From Craspedostauros australis (lineage: Eukaryota; Bacillariophyta; Bacillariophyceae; Mastogloiales; Achnanthaceae): a DNA stretch of 64,000 nt. The stretch is taken from positions 1,054,001 to 1,118,000 of the forward strand of contig JAMXDE010000014.1 of NCBI GenBank assembly GCA_026770025.1. The letters run 5' to 3'. The notes under the pieces were generated by a model that saw only the letters and a program-made list of their open reading frames with translations, was not told where the DNA came from and did no database searches. The stretch's first letter is position 1; the number at the start of each line of letters is the position of its first letter. A program made the position numbers and the translations under genes. Shown here piece after piece: positions 21,731-33,205 of this stretch.

Positions 21731-24700
21731 TTACTCGCCCACTGCTGATGCGCCTGCACTGTTGCCGGGGGAAGGGTGAACTTGCTGCCTAAACCGCAGC
21801 CACGTGAACAGGGCGCCAGAGGCGGCCGGTTCATGTAGCTTTAGCGCAGCCTGCTCCACCCATACCGCGACTTGTGCTGCTGGCGTCCCCTCAGTAGGGG
21901 CACTGAGCAGTATTCGCCGGTGATCCGCTGAATCCATCTCGAGGCGAAGCTGAAGTGATTGTGCTCTGTCGCGCAGAGCTTGGACCATTTCAGCTTCGGC
22001 CGAGTCTTGTTTCTCAAAAAGCGCTTCGTTTCTCGCCGCCCAATGCTCCCATGCTATCTGCCAGATTCGCCGCACTAGCTGCCGGGACCATTTCGCCGCG
22101 GACCTTCGAGAGCGCTGCTGCTCCAGATACTCCCGCTGCATTTGCTCCCAATGCTGCACCAACAGCCCTTTCCGCAGAGCTTGGGGCCCCACTGCTTGCT
22201 GCTGTTGAACTGCCTCGTGGAGCTGACTGCCCGGGCTGGTGACCTGTAAGTATGCCGAGCCTTCAAGCTGACTTCGGAGCACGGTCATCATGCTGGCTAT
22301 CATCGCCGGCCGTGTTGGGTACTTCTGCATCCATCGTCGAATATCCACTAGATGCTTTTTCGAGATCCGCCGACGGTCGTGCCCGGGGCACTCCCAGAAG
22401 TGCTGGACATCCTCTTTCGCACCACAACTTGGGCATTTGTCCGAGATCCTCATCCCCCATCGTTTCATCCGTTTTCCAAATGGAGCCTCCCCTGTAACCA
22501 GCTTGATCGTCAACGTGCGCTTGGATAGCTCGAGAGCCGCAAGAGCGCTGCCGACAGTATGCCAGGCGACCGGCTGGCTAAGGAGGAGAACCCTGCGCGA
22601 GACCAGAACGCCAACCGCCGCTTGGCTCGCTTGTGCATCCGCCACTGCGGAATAGACCACTCTCGTCAGCTTTGCCGCTGCCGTGAATGCCACTCTTTCG
22701 CCGTGCATGCGCCCACTGTACGCCGCCGCCTCCTGCATGGAAACGCGCGCGGATCCTGCGACCTTGTCGGCAATCACATTCATTCGTGCCCATTTGCCGA
22801 GCAAATTCCATCCCACCTGATCATCCTGGTGGCCTTTAACGTGCCGCCCTTGAATGGAAACTGGTATATCCATGCTGAGGTTCCTGACTGCCCTTAACAG
22901 ATCTGCGTCGGTGGACGAGGGAGACAGCCGTCACTCTGGGTCCAGCGCCTTGAGGGCCCCGACGTTGTCGCACCCCATCTCCACGCTGCCGTCTTCGACT
23001 CCATACACCTCGCAGATCACCGCAAGCATTGTCAGGACCCCGCAGATCCCAGCGAGCTCCGCTCGATGAGACTGCATAGTACCGTTGGTGGCTGGCGCAA
23101 GATTGGCGACCACCACCTGAGCGGTATCGATGCCGTAACTGGCAAGTATCACCGCCCCAGACGCGCCCGCTCCTTGCGCAACTGACCCGTCGCTGCAGGC
23201 CACCGCCGACCCCTGCCGCATAGACTGGGCCACTGTTTCCCAGGTTCCCGCTTTTTCGTATTGCTGCACTGCCCAAGCTCTCGATTGTGGCAAGGCTAGT
23301 ATGGCTGCTTCCACTGTGCTGGCGTTTCTTGGCTGTGCAATGCTGCCATCGCCCGTTCCTGTGACAATGATCCGGCCCCGCTCGCGATACCCGTCCACAA
23401 TTTCCGATGGCCGTCGCACGCTGTCTTGGGCCAATTCGTATAGCTTCCGTCGCCCACGCCTTGGTACTCTAATATAGCTTTGGCTTGGTCGCTGTTGATC
23501 GTAAAGCCTGTCACTGTCAGGATCCCAGAAGACTAGCGGTTGCTGCGATGTGAACCCTTTCCAATGCCCGAGAGGTTGCGCCAAACGCGCTGCGCCTATT
23601 CTGGAGGCTTGGAATATTTGTCGAATGGCTTGACTCCACAGTCGCCAACACGTTGGCCCAAGCTCGCCGACTGGTGGCCAGCGGAGGCATGTGGACCGCA
23701 GAGAGATCTCCCCTGGATTCAATACTGACGGGAGTAGCTGTGCCCCGTCGGCAGAGACGATATCCGATAGCCAGAACACTTTCTTGGCTATTCTGCACAG
23801 GTTGATGACTCGCTGCTGTTGCGGATCGAACGCGAAGGCTTGGACGCGCTCCATGATTGGCGCGTCGTTTTGTCGAGGGGCGTGCAGTATCCCGTTCTCC
23901 CACTGCACTGTGATGCCCACCTCGCGTGTCTCTATCCACACCGATTTCATCCACGAATCGTCGGCCAAATGACTCCACTTCGACGGGTCGCGGCAGAACA
24001 CATCTGGGATGCCCACTTGCAGCGTCAGAAGCTCGACCTGCATGCGCATCAATTTTCCTGTCAGTGTTGGCCGTTGCCAGTGACGTGCCAGTTGCTCGAG
24101 ATGCCTCGTGACTTGCACATAGTAGAGGTGGTGCACTCCAAGCCCCATCCCTTCGTGCGGCCCGAACACCAACTTCCTGGATACGTTTCGCTGGATCCCA
24201 GCTGCCGGCAATGCTGCCGCTAGGACGGGACGCATGATTCTCTCGGCCGCCGCCTTTGTGAATGTCGAGCTGGCCAGTGGATATTCCAAAGCTTTCCATA
24301 TTGTAGATTTCATTGCAATCCATGCGTGGGTCCTCAGCATTCGTCCTCGTCGCATTTTGTCTGCCCATTTCTCTGCTTTGTTCGTGTAGTACAACTCATT
24401 GTCCTTCTGGTTCCCATCGTGGCGCACCATGACTCCCAGAGCTTTCCGTGCTTGATACACCCGAAGCCTGAGAAGTGTGGACCGCTCTTGGCTATCCGGC
24501 TGACGGATACTGATGTCCCCTGGTTGCTCCTCGATAGTCTTGTATCTCCACCGAGTGCCTTCCCATTTGAACGACATCAAGTACCAGTAGCTCTTCCGTG
24601 GCTCCAAGGCTCCGCCGGTTGCCCGTAGCATGCCCTCCCACGCGTCGACCACTTGTTGAATTTCCGCGATGCATCCTTCCACGTCGCTTGCTTCCGCCTT

Positions 24701-27378
24701 GACGGAGTGGATGAGGTCCGTGTCGTCCACGAACGAGAAGCATACCAGCTTGGTTGTCACTTGCTGAATTGGACTGGTCGACGTGAATCCGTACCCTTGC
24801 TCAGACATGGCAGCCATAATTGGCGAGCTCATCGCCACCCACCCGGCCGGCGATATGCCAAGGCCTTGGAGCAGGCCTTGCAGCTTGGAGCCGCGATGGG
24901 GGTATGTGCGCGTCGATTTCCCGAAACCCGTCAGCACGTGATGCTTCATTGCTTGGATAGCAGTCGTCACGCTTCGCCCCACCGTGGTGGGTACCCCAAT
25001 TCGTCGCATACTGAGCTCCAGCGGCACGTGCGCCATCCGGTCGTAACAGCTCTTGGCGTCGTTCGAGCATATGCAGCTTGTGGCTGCCGTGATTCTGATG
25101 ACGTCGTCTGTCATTCTGTTGTTTAGACTGACTTCTGCCGCGCTTCGCTGTTTTCTGCTCCCGTATTGCTCATCTGGCAGCATCCGGTGATCCTCGGCGT
25201 GTCTCATCATGATCTTCCCAATCCACTTGAGGTTGGCGTTGAAATCCCCTTCGACAAGGCTGATGGTGCGGAATCTGGAAACTCGGAAGTTTCCCGGCTC
25301 CTTCAGAAGCGTTATGTCAGTACACACCAGCCATCTGGACAGGTTGTAGCCCGTCCGAAGCGATATCTCCCGCATGATCGCATCCACCTTTGCAAGGTCG
25401 TCGCATTTTGCGTTAGCCTTCCAGAGACCGAAATGTAGGCCTGATGGGCCCGACGTAGTCTTTTCACGTGCCTTGGACCACAGTTGTTGATGACTGGCCG
25501 TAGTGATATTGAGATCCTCCTCTTTCCATGGTATGATGTCTGTCTTGCTGAACTCGTCTAACAGCTGATGGTCGTAGCTGCCTAGCTTGCGGTGGTGCCG
25601 TCGTCGGGTAGCTGGCAGACTCATCCGTCGCACGTCTCTCGCAAAAGCTGCGTGCTGTAGGGGAGTCACATATGCTTGCCTGTACTTGGCCTCGTTGGCC
25701 TTCATACATTGTGCGATGACCGTCTGTTCTTTGTCGTACACCTCCTCTTCCCCTTCCTCGTTGTTCGCGATAACCAATGTCACTTTGCTGTTTGCATCGT
25801 AGTCCCCGATCACTTGCCTGATGGCCTTGAACGTCTCCACCACTTCTTCTCTCTTTTGGATGGATGTGAGAGCTGCCTCCGCGGTGATGTTTCCGTCTCT
25901 GGCCACTTCTTCCGCCCGTGACTGCAGGAATGTTGCCCGGTGCTTCTGTGCATCCTTCTTAGCGAGTTTCCACTTCTTGTGTGCCCGTCGCCGCTTCTCA
26001 TCCAAATCCTCCTTGCTGAGGATGTCAGTGCGGATTGTTATCCCTGCTTGTTTCTTTGCACGGTCATACCATCGGGGGCTCACCTTTTTCCCTTCCCGCC
26101 GTTTCCATGCCAGGTTCCAGAACTGCTTCTCCATGGCTCTCTGCTTTATGGTTGGAGAGAATGGAACCTTGCCTGTGTATATTTTCCGGGCCCCTTTCTC
26201 CGCGTCTAGCATGATCCGTGTTCTGTCTGCGTCGATTGCTTCCATTGCTTCTATCTGATCGCGCGTGAGCTTCTCCGACTTTCCCACTTCGGCTCGCAGC
26301 TGATCTGCCCGCTGAATTACATCCTTGCGCTTGTATTGCTTCAGGACTTCAGCTTGGTATCTGCGGACTGTCACTGGTCGGTTGAGATGAACCCGTCGCC
26401 CTTCGAATTTCTGTGTGGGCTTGCTGGCCATTCCGAATACTGATTCTTGTGCTATTTCTATCCACGCTGCGCGATGGTCCCAAGGTCCGAATTGACTGTA
26501 CCCTGACCGCACCACTTGCAGCGACTCTGGGACCCATATGCCGTCTATGACTCTGTTCGAATTGGCTCGTATGTTGGTTGAAAGGCCTGGAGCTGTGGGG
26601 TGGCGGCTGAGGATTGCCTCCTTCATTCGCTGGCGTGCCATCATATCCGCCATTTGGGATCGTCCCACTGGCATGTTGATGTCGCCTCCGACTATCACTG
26701 TCTCTCCTGCGTCTCTCCACTGTTGTATGGATGCCTCCAAATCTTTGATCAGCTGTGCGATGGGTGATGTGTTGTTACCTTGTGACTCCAGCCACGATGC
26801 CTGTTGGTTGTACACCGTCCCGGCGCTTTGTCCTCCCTTGTTCGGAATATAGATACTCACAAACCGAATCGTTGTATCCTGCCGTCCTCTCACCGCCATG
26901 CTTGCCCATCGTCCCATCTTTTCCGGGTCGTTTTCTCTGCTTTTGTATCTGCCTGTGACGTTTCCCACCATAGTACACGCGGTTCCCCCCCCATTGTCTT
27001 GGCCCTCCCATCTTCTCCCTCTCGTTGTGCGACAAGGAGTGTCTTTCCATGTGCACATGTTTCTTGGATCTCTGCTTCCATGAGTTCATTCGGCCGATCT
27101 TCGACCAGTTGATTCCTATCTCCGATAGGAGTACAACGTCGAGCTGTAGCCGTTTGACCCAATGCCAGAGATCGTCGTTCTTCCAGTGGTTCGAGCCGGT
27201 CTGCAGGCATCCCACGTTCAGGGCAGCGATGCGTAATAAAGTGCCGCCCTTGGTGCGCGTAGAATCCCCCCAGTGCCGGTCGAGGAGGTCTGGCCCTTCC
27301 TGGCGCCTTTCCTCCGGGGTTGCATCCGTTAGGCTTGCGGGGGTGGTCGACGATGCTTCGCCTGCCCCCAGCCTTGCC
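21731..27378 (-). pseudogene. LINE ORF2: endonuclease, reverse transcriptase, RNase H, zinc finger
   Basis: The N-terminal endonuclease part (VGCLQTGSNHW and VVLLSEIGINW near 27216-27110) lies in a different frame from the main 1375-codon frame (27058-22931); the two meet at a run of eight G (26985-26992). The main frame continues the APE endonuclease (VIVGGDINMPVG, SNRVIDGIW, PWDHRAAW). Next comes the reverse transcriptase, with NDAKSCYDRMAH, QGLGISPAGW and the catalytic FVDDTDL near 24727. The RNase H part follows (ACSDGSVAQG, SHRAELAG, CDNVGAL). A TGA at 22931-22933 interrupts the same frame, which goes on for another 399 codons with RHVKGHQDDQVGW completing RNase H. The remainder holds a CX2CX7HX3C finger (CPSCGAKEDVQHFWEC) at about 22388-22436. 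The start is unclear: the endonuclease frame is open back into the end of ORF1 without an ATG. Confidence 0.9.
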
Positions 27379-29823
27379 TTATTCTTGGCCCTCGCTCCCG
27401 CCCTTGCTTGAGGCAGGTAGCTGGGCGCCGGACGCCTCTAGCTGGGCGCGCAGTGCCGCGATGATTGTTTCTTGGCTAGCGATGGTGCTCGTCTGTTCTT
27501 GCACTCGAGCACGGCTTGCCTCCAGTTCTTGAGCTTCTCTCGCCATTCGCATTGCGTCTTCAAGCTCCGCTTCGATCGCTTCTCGCTCGTCTATTGCTGT
27601 TTGTGACTCAGGGATTGTGTACCTGGACGATGCCGCAGACTTCCCGTACTCCGTTCCAAAGGTCTTGAAGCTTTCGTCTTCCAGTCTGGCCTTTTTGCGT
27701 TTCGGTGCCTCATTATCGCTTTCCATGATGTTGATGCCTTCGATGATGACGTTTCCAAAACCTTCATCTAGGAGAAAGTCCATCTCTTCTTCTGTCTCAA
27801 CGTCCACGTATTCGCCGTTGTTGTCCTTGATCATGTTGCTGCTCATGGCAACAATATCTTCGGAGAACCATTTGTTGGTGGATTCGTTAATCTCAGAGGA
27901 GCACCGGATCCCGATGGTGTGGATTAGACCGACTGCCTGCGCGTATCGCTCCTCGAATGCGACAATGTGGATGGCGTCTTCCTTGCCGTCTGACATGTGT
28001 GTTGTACTGACGTCATGAATCATCGGGCACCCGTCGATGGTTTGTTTGGAGAGGAATTCTCGAAGCGTGATGGTTTGAGTCTCCTGATCTTTGACATCCA
28101 GCGCGAAGTCGCCTTTGAGCTGCTCGTACTTGAGCCGGCGGACATAGCTTTGGTGTTTCCTTGTCATTGCTTGCACCTTCGCGGCCGTTTTCGCCCCCAT
28201 CACTGATGTTCCGGGTTTTGGGACGTACCGGTAGTTGAGGCCACCTCTGTCTCCTTCCTTGGTGTTAAAGATCTTGCCGAGCAGTTTGGAGGCCCTGCGG
28301 GCGTCTTTGACGTCTGCATGAAGGTGTAGGGCCATCCACGGAGCGTTGTACCAGCTGCCGCCGAGCTGCAGATGCTGCTCCTTCACGTCCTCTGACACCT
28401 TCCCCATGTATTTCACCCGGCCACCGACTTTGAGTTTCGCTCTTTTGCCTTCCAACAATTGGTTGATGACTGACAAGGCTTGCTTTGCCTTGGTGAAGTT
28501 CCCGGAGTACGCCATAAATCCGATCTCTGTGGTATGTTCTGCGTCTTTCAGATCTTGGATGTACGAGTACTCGCCCTCGCCATATGCTCCTTCAAGCTCC
28601 GTGTTCCAGCTGGTGAACATTTGCATGTCCATGTTTGATGACAGGAGGACTTGGAGATACACGTCTTCGCTCTTGGATGTTGGGTTGGCTTTACCGACAA
28701 AGTATCTCAGATCCTTCCATGCCGCTGGTATGTCATCCACTGTGACTATGCAGCCTTTGGCCTTGTTCTTCTTGTACCAGGGACTGATGATCAAGCTTTT
28801 GTCCATGCTCGAAGCCTCGTCGTACCACAGTCGGAACCTTTCTTGGAATTCTCGAACTGGTGTTTTCGAACCTTTTGGGATCTTCAATCTCATCTCGAAT
28901 CGCTCGTAGTAGCGTCGCCTAGGAGTGGACATCTGTTGTTTGTCTTTCTTTTGTAGGAGTGTCCATCCTTCGCCGGCCTCTTCGTCGTTGCCTGCTTGTC
29001 TCTCTTTTTCTGTTGGGGCTCTTGCCGCTTTGAGATTGCCGGCTGCGTCGCGTGGAGCTGGAGATGTGATCTTCGTTGCTGTTGTGTACGCTGTCAGATT
29101 GGCTTGTTTGAGGGGTTTCTTTGTCATGAGTGTCTCCAGGTCGTAGCTTTCGTCGTCGCTATCCACCTTCATCTTCTCGTTATCAGAGTTGACTTCTGGT
29201 GGTGCCTGCTCTTCCATGTACTGGCAGCCCATGTAGTTTGTTGCTGCTGCCCATAGTACAGTCATCTGGTTGGCCGACATTGTCTTGTTGCCTGGCTTGA
29301 GCGCATCTGTGAAGCATCGGATTGGGTTGGTGAGAGACAGATCTGCCACGAGTTGTTTGATGGCAACTCGCGCAGGATCGTCCGAACTCACTTTTGTCTT
29401 CCCCAGCTTGGTTGTGCGCCGATCCATCACCGTCTGGAAAAAGGCTGTCATCTCGTTGATGGTGGGCATGTACGCCGAAACCATTGACGTGTCGCTCTTC
29501 TCCCACCTGGCTTTCATGACTAAGGTCTTCTTCGTCTGGTTGTGCAAGGCTCTGTCCTCTTCTCCGTACATCTCTTCGGGCTGGAAGGCTTTGGCTTGTT
29601 GGACGATCGTGTCATGAAGCTTTTTCCAGCGCGCGGTGTTCGGATCTTTCCACTCCGTCGCTATTTCTCCCCGTTTCTCCCTCGCCTCTTCTTCGATTGC
29701 TCTCGGATTTGGCTTGGGAGGTGGCTTTGGAGCTGCTGTCTGTACAGCTGGTCCTTGTTCATCCATCATTACAACGTCGTCGGCTTTGTCATCTGCGATT
29801 CGAACATGTTTGGTCGCCTTCAT
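27379..29823 (-). CDS. LINE ORF1 protein (814 aa)
   Basis: An intact 814-codon frame opening the LINE, starting MKATKHVRIADDKADDV after a 130-bp leader. ORF1 proteins bind element RNA and act as chaperones in the RNP. I do not recognise the fold: no gag-type CCHC knuckle, RRM or esterase motif is evident. The N-terminal third is charged (PKPPPKPNPR, Glu/Lys-rich). A central basic block TPRRRYYERFEMRLKIPKGS precedes a conserved-looking globular region (LRYFVGKAN, VYLQVLLSS, GFMAYSG, WMALHLHAD). The C-terminus (about 745-800) is a heptad-like Glu/Ala/Arg coiled coil containing EREAIEAELEDAMRMAREAQ, suggesting oligomerisation. The stop is at 27379-27381. Confidence 0.85.
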   Translation of the reverse strand: MKATKHVRIADDKADDVVMMDEQGPAVQTAAPKPPPKPNPRAIEEEAREKRGEIATEWKDPNTARWKKLHDTIVQQAKAFQPEEMYGEEDRALHNQTKKTLVMKARWEKSDTSMVSAYMPTINEMTAFFQTVMDRRTTKLGKTKVSSDDPARVAIKQLVADLSLTNPIRCFTDALKPGNKTMSANQMTVLWAAATNYMGCQYMEEQAPPEVNSDNEKMKVDSDDESYDLETLMTKKPLKQANLTAYTTATKITSPAPRDAAGNLKAARAPTEKERQAGNDEEAGEGWTLLQKKDKQQMSTPRRRYYERFEMRLKIPKGSKTPVREFQERFRLWYDEASSMDKSLIISPWYKKNKAKGCIVTVDDIPAAWKDLRYFVGKANPTSKSEDVYLQVLLSSNMDMQMFTSWNTELEGAYGEGEYSYIQDLKDAEHTTEIGFMAYSGNFTKAKQALSVINQLLEGKRAKLKVGGRVKYMGKVSEDVKEQHLQLGGSWYNAPWMALHLHADVKDARRASKLLGKIFNTKEGDRGGLNYRYVPKPGTSVMGAKTAAKVQAMTRKHQSYVRRLKYEQLKGDFALDVKDQETQTITLREFLSKQTIDGCPMIHDVSTTHMSDGKEDAIHIVAFEERYAQAVGLIHTIGIRCSSEINESTNKWFSEDIVAMSSNMIKDNNGEYVDVETEEEMDFLLDEGFGNVIIEGINIMESDNEAPKRKKARLEDESFKTFGTEYGKSAASSRYTIPESQTAIDEREAIEAELEDAMRMAREAQELEASRARVQEQTSTIASQETIIAALRAQLEASGAQLPASSKGGSEGQE

Positions 29824-29954
29824 GGTCAGGTTGGTATCTTTTCGAGTTACGTAGAATTTGCTGTAGTTTGAGTACTGATTTTTGTTGATGTGTTTCTTTT
29901 TTGTGTTTATCTAGTGTTATCGTGTGTTTCGTTTTTTCGGGTTCTGGTATTGTT

Positions 29955-29971
29955 GTAGTCCAGTGAGAACA
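29955..29971. repeat. LINE target-site duplication, right copy
   Basis: GTAGTCCAGTGAGAACA, identical to 21577-21593, bordering the 5' end of the minus-strand LINE. Confidence 0.9.
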
Positions 29972-30621
29972 GAAGATATGCCAGTCAGATACGTCGGTAC
30001 TGAAAAGAGACTGTTCAAGAGTCAGGTATGGCGCATACTCCATCTGTGTCTGCGGCTTCTGTTGTGGTCGGCCGCGACGTTGGTTGATCCAGAGTGCGGG
30101 CTATAGGAAGAGCAGTCGGGCTGAACCAATACCATGAATGCAGTAGCTTCGAGTACTCTACACGCACGAGTATGGTCTTCACATCAGCACGCAACGATTA
30201 GATCCGCGCCTTCCTTCATGGGGTGATTGAATTGGAGAAGCATGGTGCTCTCTGCGAGTATTGGTGCTTGTAGAGAGAGCGCAACGATTCCAGGACAACA
30301 AGTAAACCGAACGAATAACATGGCACGCTCTTACTCGCACGTGTACTTGTCGGAAACATAGTCGCATGGAATTATATCTGCTCAAAGGAGAGTACTACTG
30401 AATAGAATAAGATGGGAGTAGAATCGAGCACTTTGTGGATAGAATCTGATTTTCATTTCCGCAAAAACACTTGGTCAGGTCGCTGCTTGTGTTCACGCGC
30501 TACGGACTTCATCGTAGCACAACGAGTAGACAGCCACAACGCAGCTATCTGGGAAGAGCCTGTGATGATGCGTCGCTATGACCGACGCATGCGCTCCACG
30601 TTTCGCATCGGCCGTTCGACT
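29972..30621. other. Spacer between LINE and PDZ-Sec14 gene
   Basis: Flank of the LINE and probable 3' UTR of the downstream minus-strand gene. GAGTACTC occurs at 30151-30158. No supported gene. Confidence 0.5.
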
Positions 30622-32041
30622 TTACTCCAAGATCAATGATGATCCCGCCTTCTCGTGCTTGTGCATGAACTCCGTCACGCCACCGCAGTTCTCCACCTCC
30701 CGCTGATCCCAGCCAAGCTCGTCGCACACGCGCGCCAAGCTGTTGGTGATGACGAACTTTTTCTGGGTCTTTTCGTTGACGAAGTTGAGTAATGTTCTGG
30801 CTGTGGTCCCGAGCATGGTTGACACGGGGTACATGACCATCTTTGTCAAGGTCTCCGGGTAGTTGGGTTCGAAGACGTTGTAGATCTTCTTGAGCAGATC
30901 GGCACGTAATCCGCTGGTTATCGTGACGCCGGAGAGGTCGATGAATTGGCACGTGCGGGGTGTCTTCGGGTCCTTGGAGCGTGCCAGCATGAGCTCGGTG
31001 AAGATGATGAAGGCCCTGCAAACATCGTCGGCTGATATGTTCTCGACCGACTGCAGCTTGGCGAAGTTGACGTAAACGGTCGGCGGCATCCTGTCGTCGG
31101 TGTGGGGGTCGATTTCGGAAACGGCCTTGAGGCGGAGGACGTCCTGGATGCCGTCTCTGGTGAGGTCGATGGGGAAGTTCTGCTTGCGCCACTGCTCGTG
31201 CTCCTGCAGCATCTTCATGGCCAATGGCACGGATCCACCGCGCGCCTCCAGGAATCGGGGCCATGAGTTGACTTTGGCGTCCCATCCGTACCGTTCGAGG
31301 TTGAGGACGAGCGGTGGACCTTCCTTGTCTCCCTTGATGGCCTTGATCTTTCTCAGAAGGCTCGAGTATGCTTCGCCAGGCGAAAGCTGGATGACCTGGT
31401 GGTCGTTCTCCACGAAGGTCTCCTTGGACAAATTCTCCAGCTCGTCGTCCTTGAAATCGGGTGCGAAGCGTCGGAAGCCCTGTCCATTGACCGCCACGAT
31501 GCAATCTCCGACACGCACGCCACACTTTCTGGCGACCGTCTCTCCCTCTAGCAAACGGCCGATGGTGGCAAAGCCTGGTGTGAACATCTCAGGTGGTTCA
31601 TCCTGTCGTTTGCATTCATTGTTGTGTCGGTGCATCGGCGGAACGACGAAACGTGAGTGCGAAGTTCAAAACGAATGCCAGGAGTACAGATACGCCAAAG
31701 TGTGTGCGCGCGCGCGAGAGAGAGGCACAGGCAGAGACCATCCACGAAGTGATCAGTAATGCAGAACAGTGTGTATCGGAGCAAACAAATCGAGTCGTTG
31801 TGAGTCTGTTGTTGAGTTTGTGATCAATACGACTGATCGCGGCTTGGAGATCAGTCAGCAGGAATCACAGTCATCAAAGGATTGAAGGCATCGGATCGTC
31901 AGGAAGACGCGAACGCACCTTGTCGCAATTTGTGAGCTGGGCACCGAGACTGCCCTGCGGGTCATCAACGAAGGAGATGCTGAGAAGCTTTGGCTTCTCA
32001 CTTGACGTGGATTCGAACAGCGGGTTTTGGATCTTGGACAT
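30622..32041 (-). CDS. PDZ and CRAL-TRIO (Sec14-like) lipid-transfer protein
   Basis: Exons 32041-31919 and 31602-30622 (phase 0, donor GTGCGT, acceptor CAG) give 367 aa. Exon 1 supplies the first PDZ strands (KLLSISFVDDPQGSLGAQL), with SLGAQL at the carboxylate-binding loop. Exon 2 continues IGRLLEGETVARKCGVRVGD and CIVAVNGQGFRRF. A helical CRAL-TRIO N segment follows (WPRFLEARGGSVPLAMKML, QEHEQWRKQNFPIDL). The Sec14 lipid-binding fold comes next (PPTVYVNFAKLQ, CQFIDLSGVTITSG, MVMYPVSTMLGTTARTLLNF). Sec14 proteins exchange phosphatidylinositol and other lipids between membranes; a PDZ on the same chain would tether it to a C-terminal peptide of a partner. No signal peptide, so cytosolic. Splicing is needed to complete the PDZ domain, which supports the gene model. 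Confidence 0.85.
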
Positions 32042-33205
32042 GGTTCCTGTTCGTTGTGGTGTATGCTGTTGCTGTGGCGGCTGCTGCTGTGGCTACGGGG
32101 ATGAATGCGTTTGAGGCAATTCAGTCTGATGTTCGATGTTCGATGTTTGCGCTTGCGCTTGTATTGGCAGCAGTGTCGATGATGGAGACGATGACTCTCG
32201 AATCCAATCCAATCCAATCGGATAGTGAAAATAGGGGCAGATGTTCGCGATGGTGCGACGACTCTACTCGTACTCTGTGTTGCTTCGATGTTGCCAACAG
32301 CAGTGCTGTGCAATGCAATACTCCAGAGGATAGAGAGATTGTACGAACTACCGATGTGTGATACTATGTGATGAGGTCGTTGAGCACGCTCTCTCGAAGA
32401 CAACTGTGTGATGAATCGGCACAGTCACAGTTGGTACAGCTATCAGTTGGGTTGGCGATTGCCCCCTGTTCCAATTTTGGAGTTGGTTGTCACCTCCAGC
32501 AGATCGCCAACAAGGAAGGCCTCGTTTCGCTTCGTTTTGGTCTTTCCTTGCGTTGTTGGCATCTGTCGATGTCCCTCACGATGACCGTCCGGAGCGAAAT
32601 TGGTTTGATCTGTCATCGACCCATCCGAATACATTTTCGTCGTGATCCATTCAGTCGAGCGACGCATCACCGCATGTACGGTCATAGGACAGACCCAAGG
32701 AAAAACAAGGCCAAAAAATCCAAAACGAGACGTTCGGCGCCCAGCTCTCGCAGCCGATCTTCTTTGTTGGGCTGTGGTGGCCAAGAGAGGAGCGCCACGA
32801 TGGTGCCAACGTCGCTGTTGTTGTTGGTGCACGAAGATGATGGACATCAGTCGTCACATAAACACTCTCGCGTCTGGTGGCATTCATCACAAGATAGAAC
32901 GTCGTATCGACTGTGACAATCATTCATCACCCATCATCCGGAATCGTGCGTTGATCGTGCGTTGATTGTGCGCTGATTGTGAGGCTCGGTGTGTGCTTTC
33001 GGCAGATACACACCCGGCGAGAGAGAGAGAGAGAGAGAGGCTTGCAGCACAGGAATTTGTGAAGAGTCCGACCCTGCTCAACACTCGCCTTCATATTCGT
33101 ATTCAGAGCGTCTTCGTAGAGCCTGAATTGCGCACTCGCAGGAACATCAGAGAGACGGAATCAGCAGCCGAGAGAGAAGAGACTAGGATCGGAGCTATCA
33201 CCACG
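32042..33205. other. Divergent promoter region with short tandem repeats
   Basis: Spacer between PDZ-Sec14 (-) and PAT1 (+). It holds three 11-bp copies of CGTGCGTTGAT type at 32945-32977 and a (GA)n run at 33019-33039, the latter probably in the PAT1 5' UTR. Confidence 0.6.

Larger units (their letters stand above)
21594..29954 (-). mobile_element. Near-complete LINE (non-LTR retrotransposon), endonuclease-RT-RNase H type
   Basis: An 8361-bp minus-strand element bounded by a perfect 17-bp duplication of GTAGTCCAGTGAGAACA. Order in element sense: 5' UTR of about 130 bp (29954-29824), ORF1 (29823-27379), ORF2 with AP-type endonuclease, reverse transcriptase, RNase H and a CCHC-like finger (about 27380-21731), 3' UTR with two hairpins, and a TTAT-type simple tail ending at 21594. 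There are no terminal repeats, as expected for a LINE. The domain set (APE endonuclease plus RNase H) fits the I/Tad/R1-like half of non-LTR clades; I cannot place the clade without a tree. ORF2 carries one frame change at a run of eight G and one in-frame TGA, so it is probably inactive as read here. The identical flanking duplication and long open frames imply recent insertion. Confidence 0.93.
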
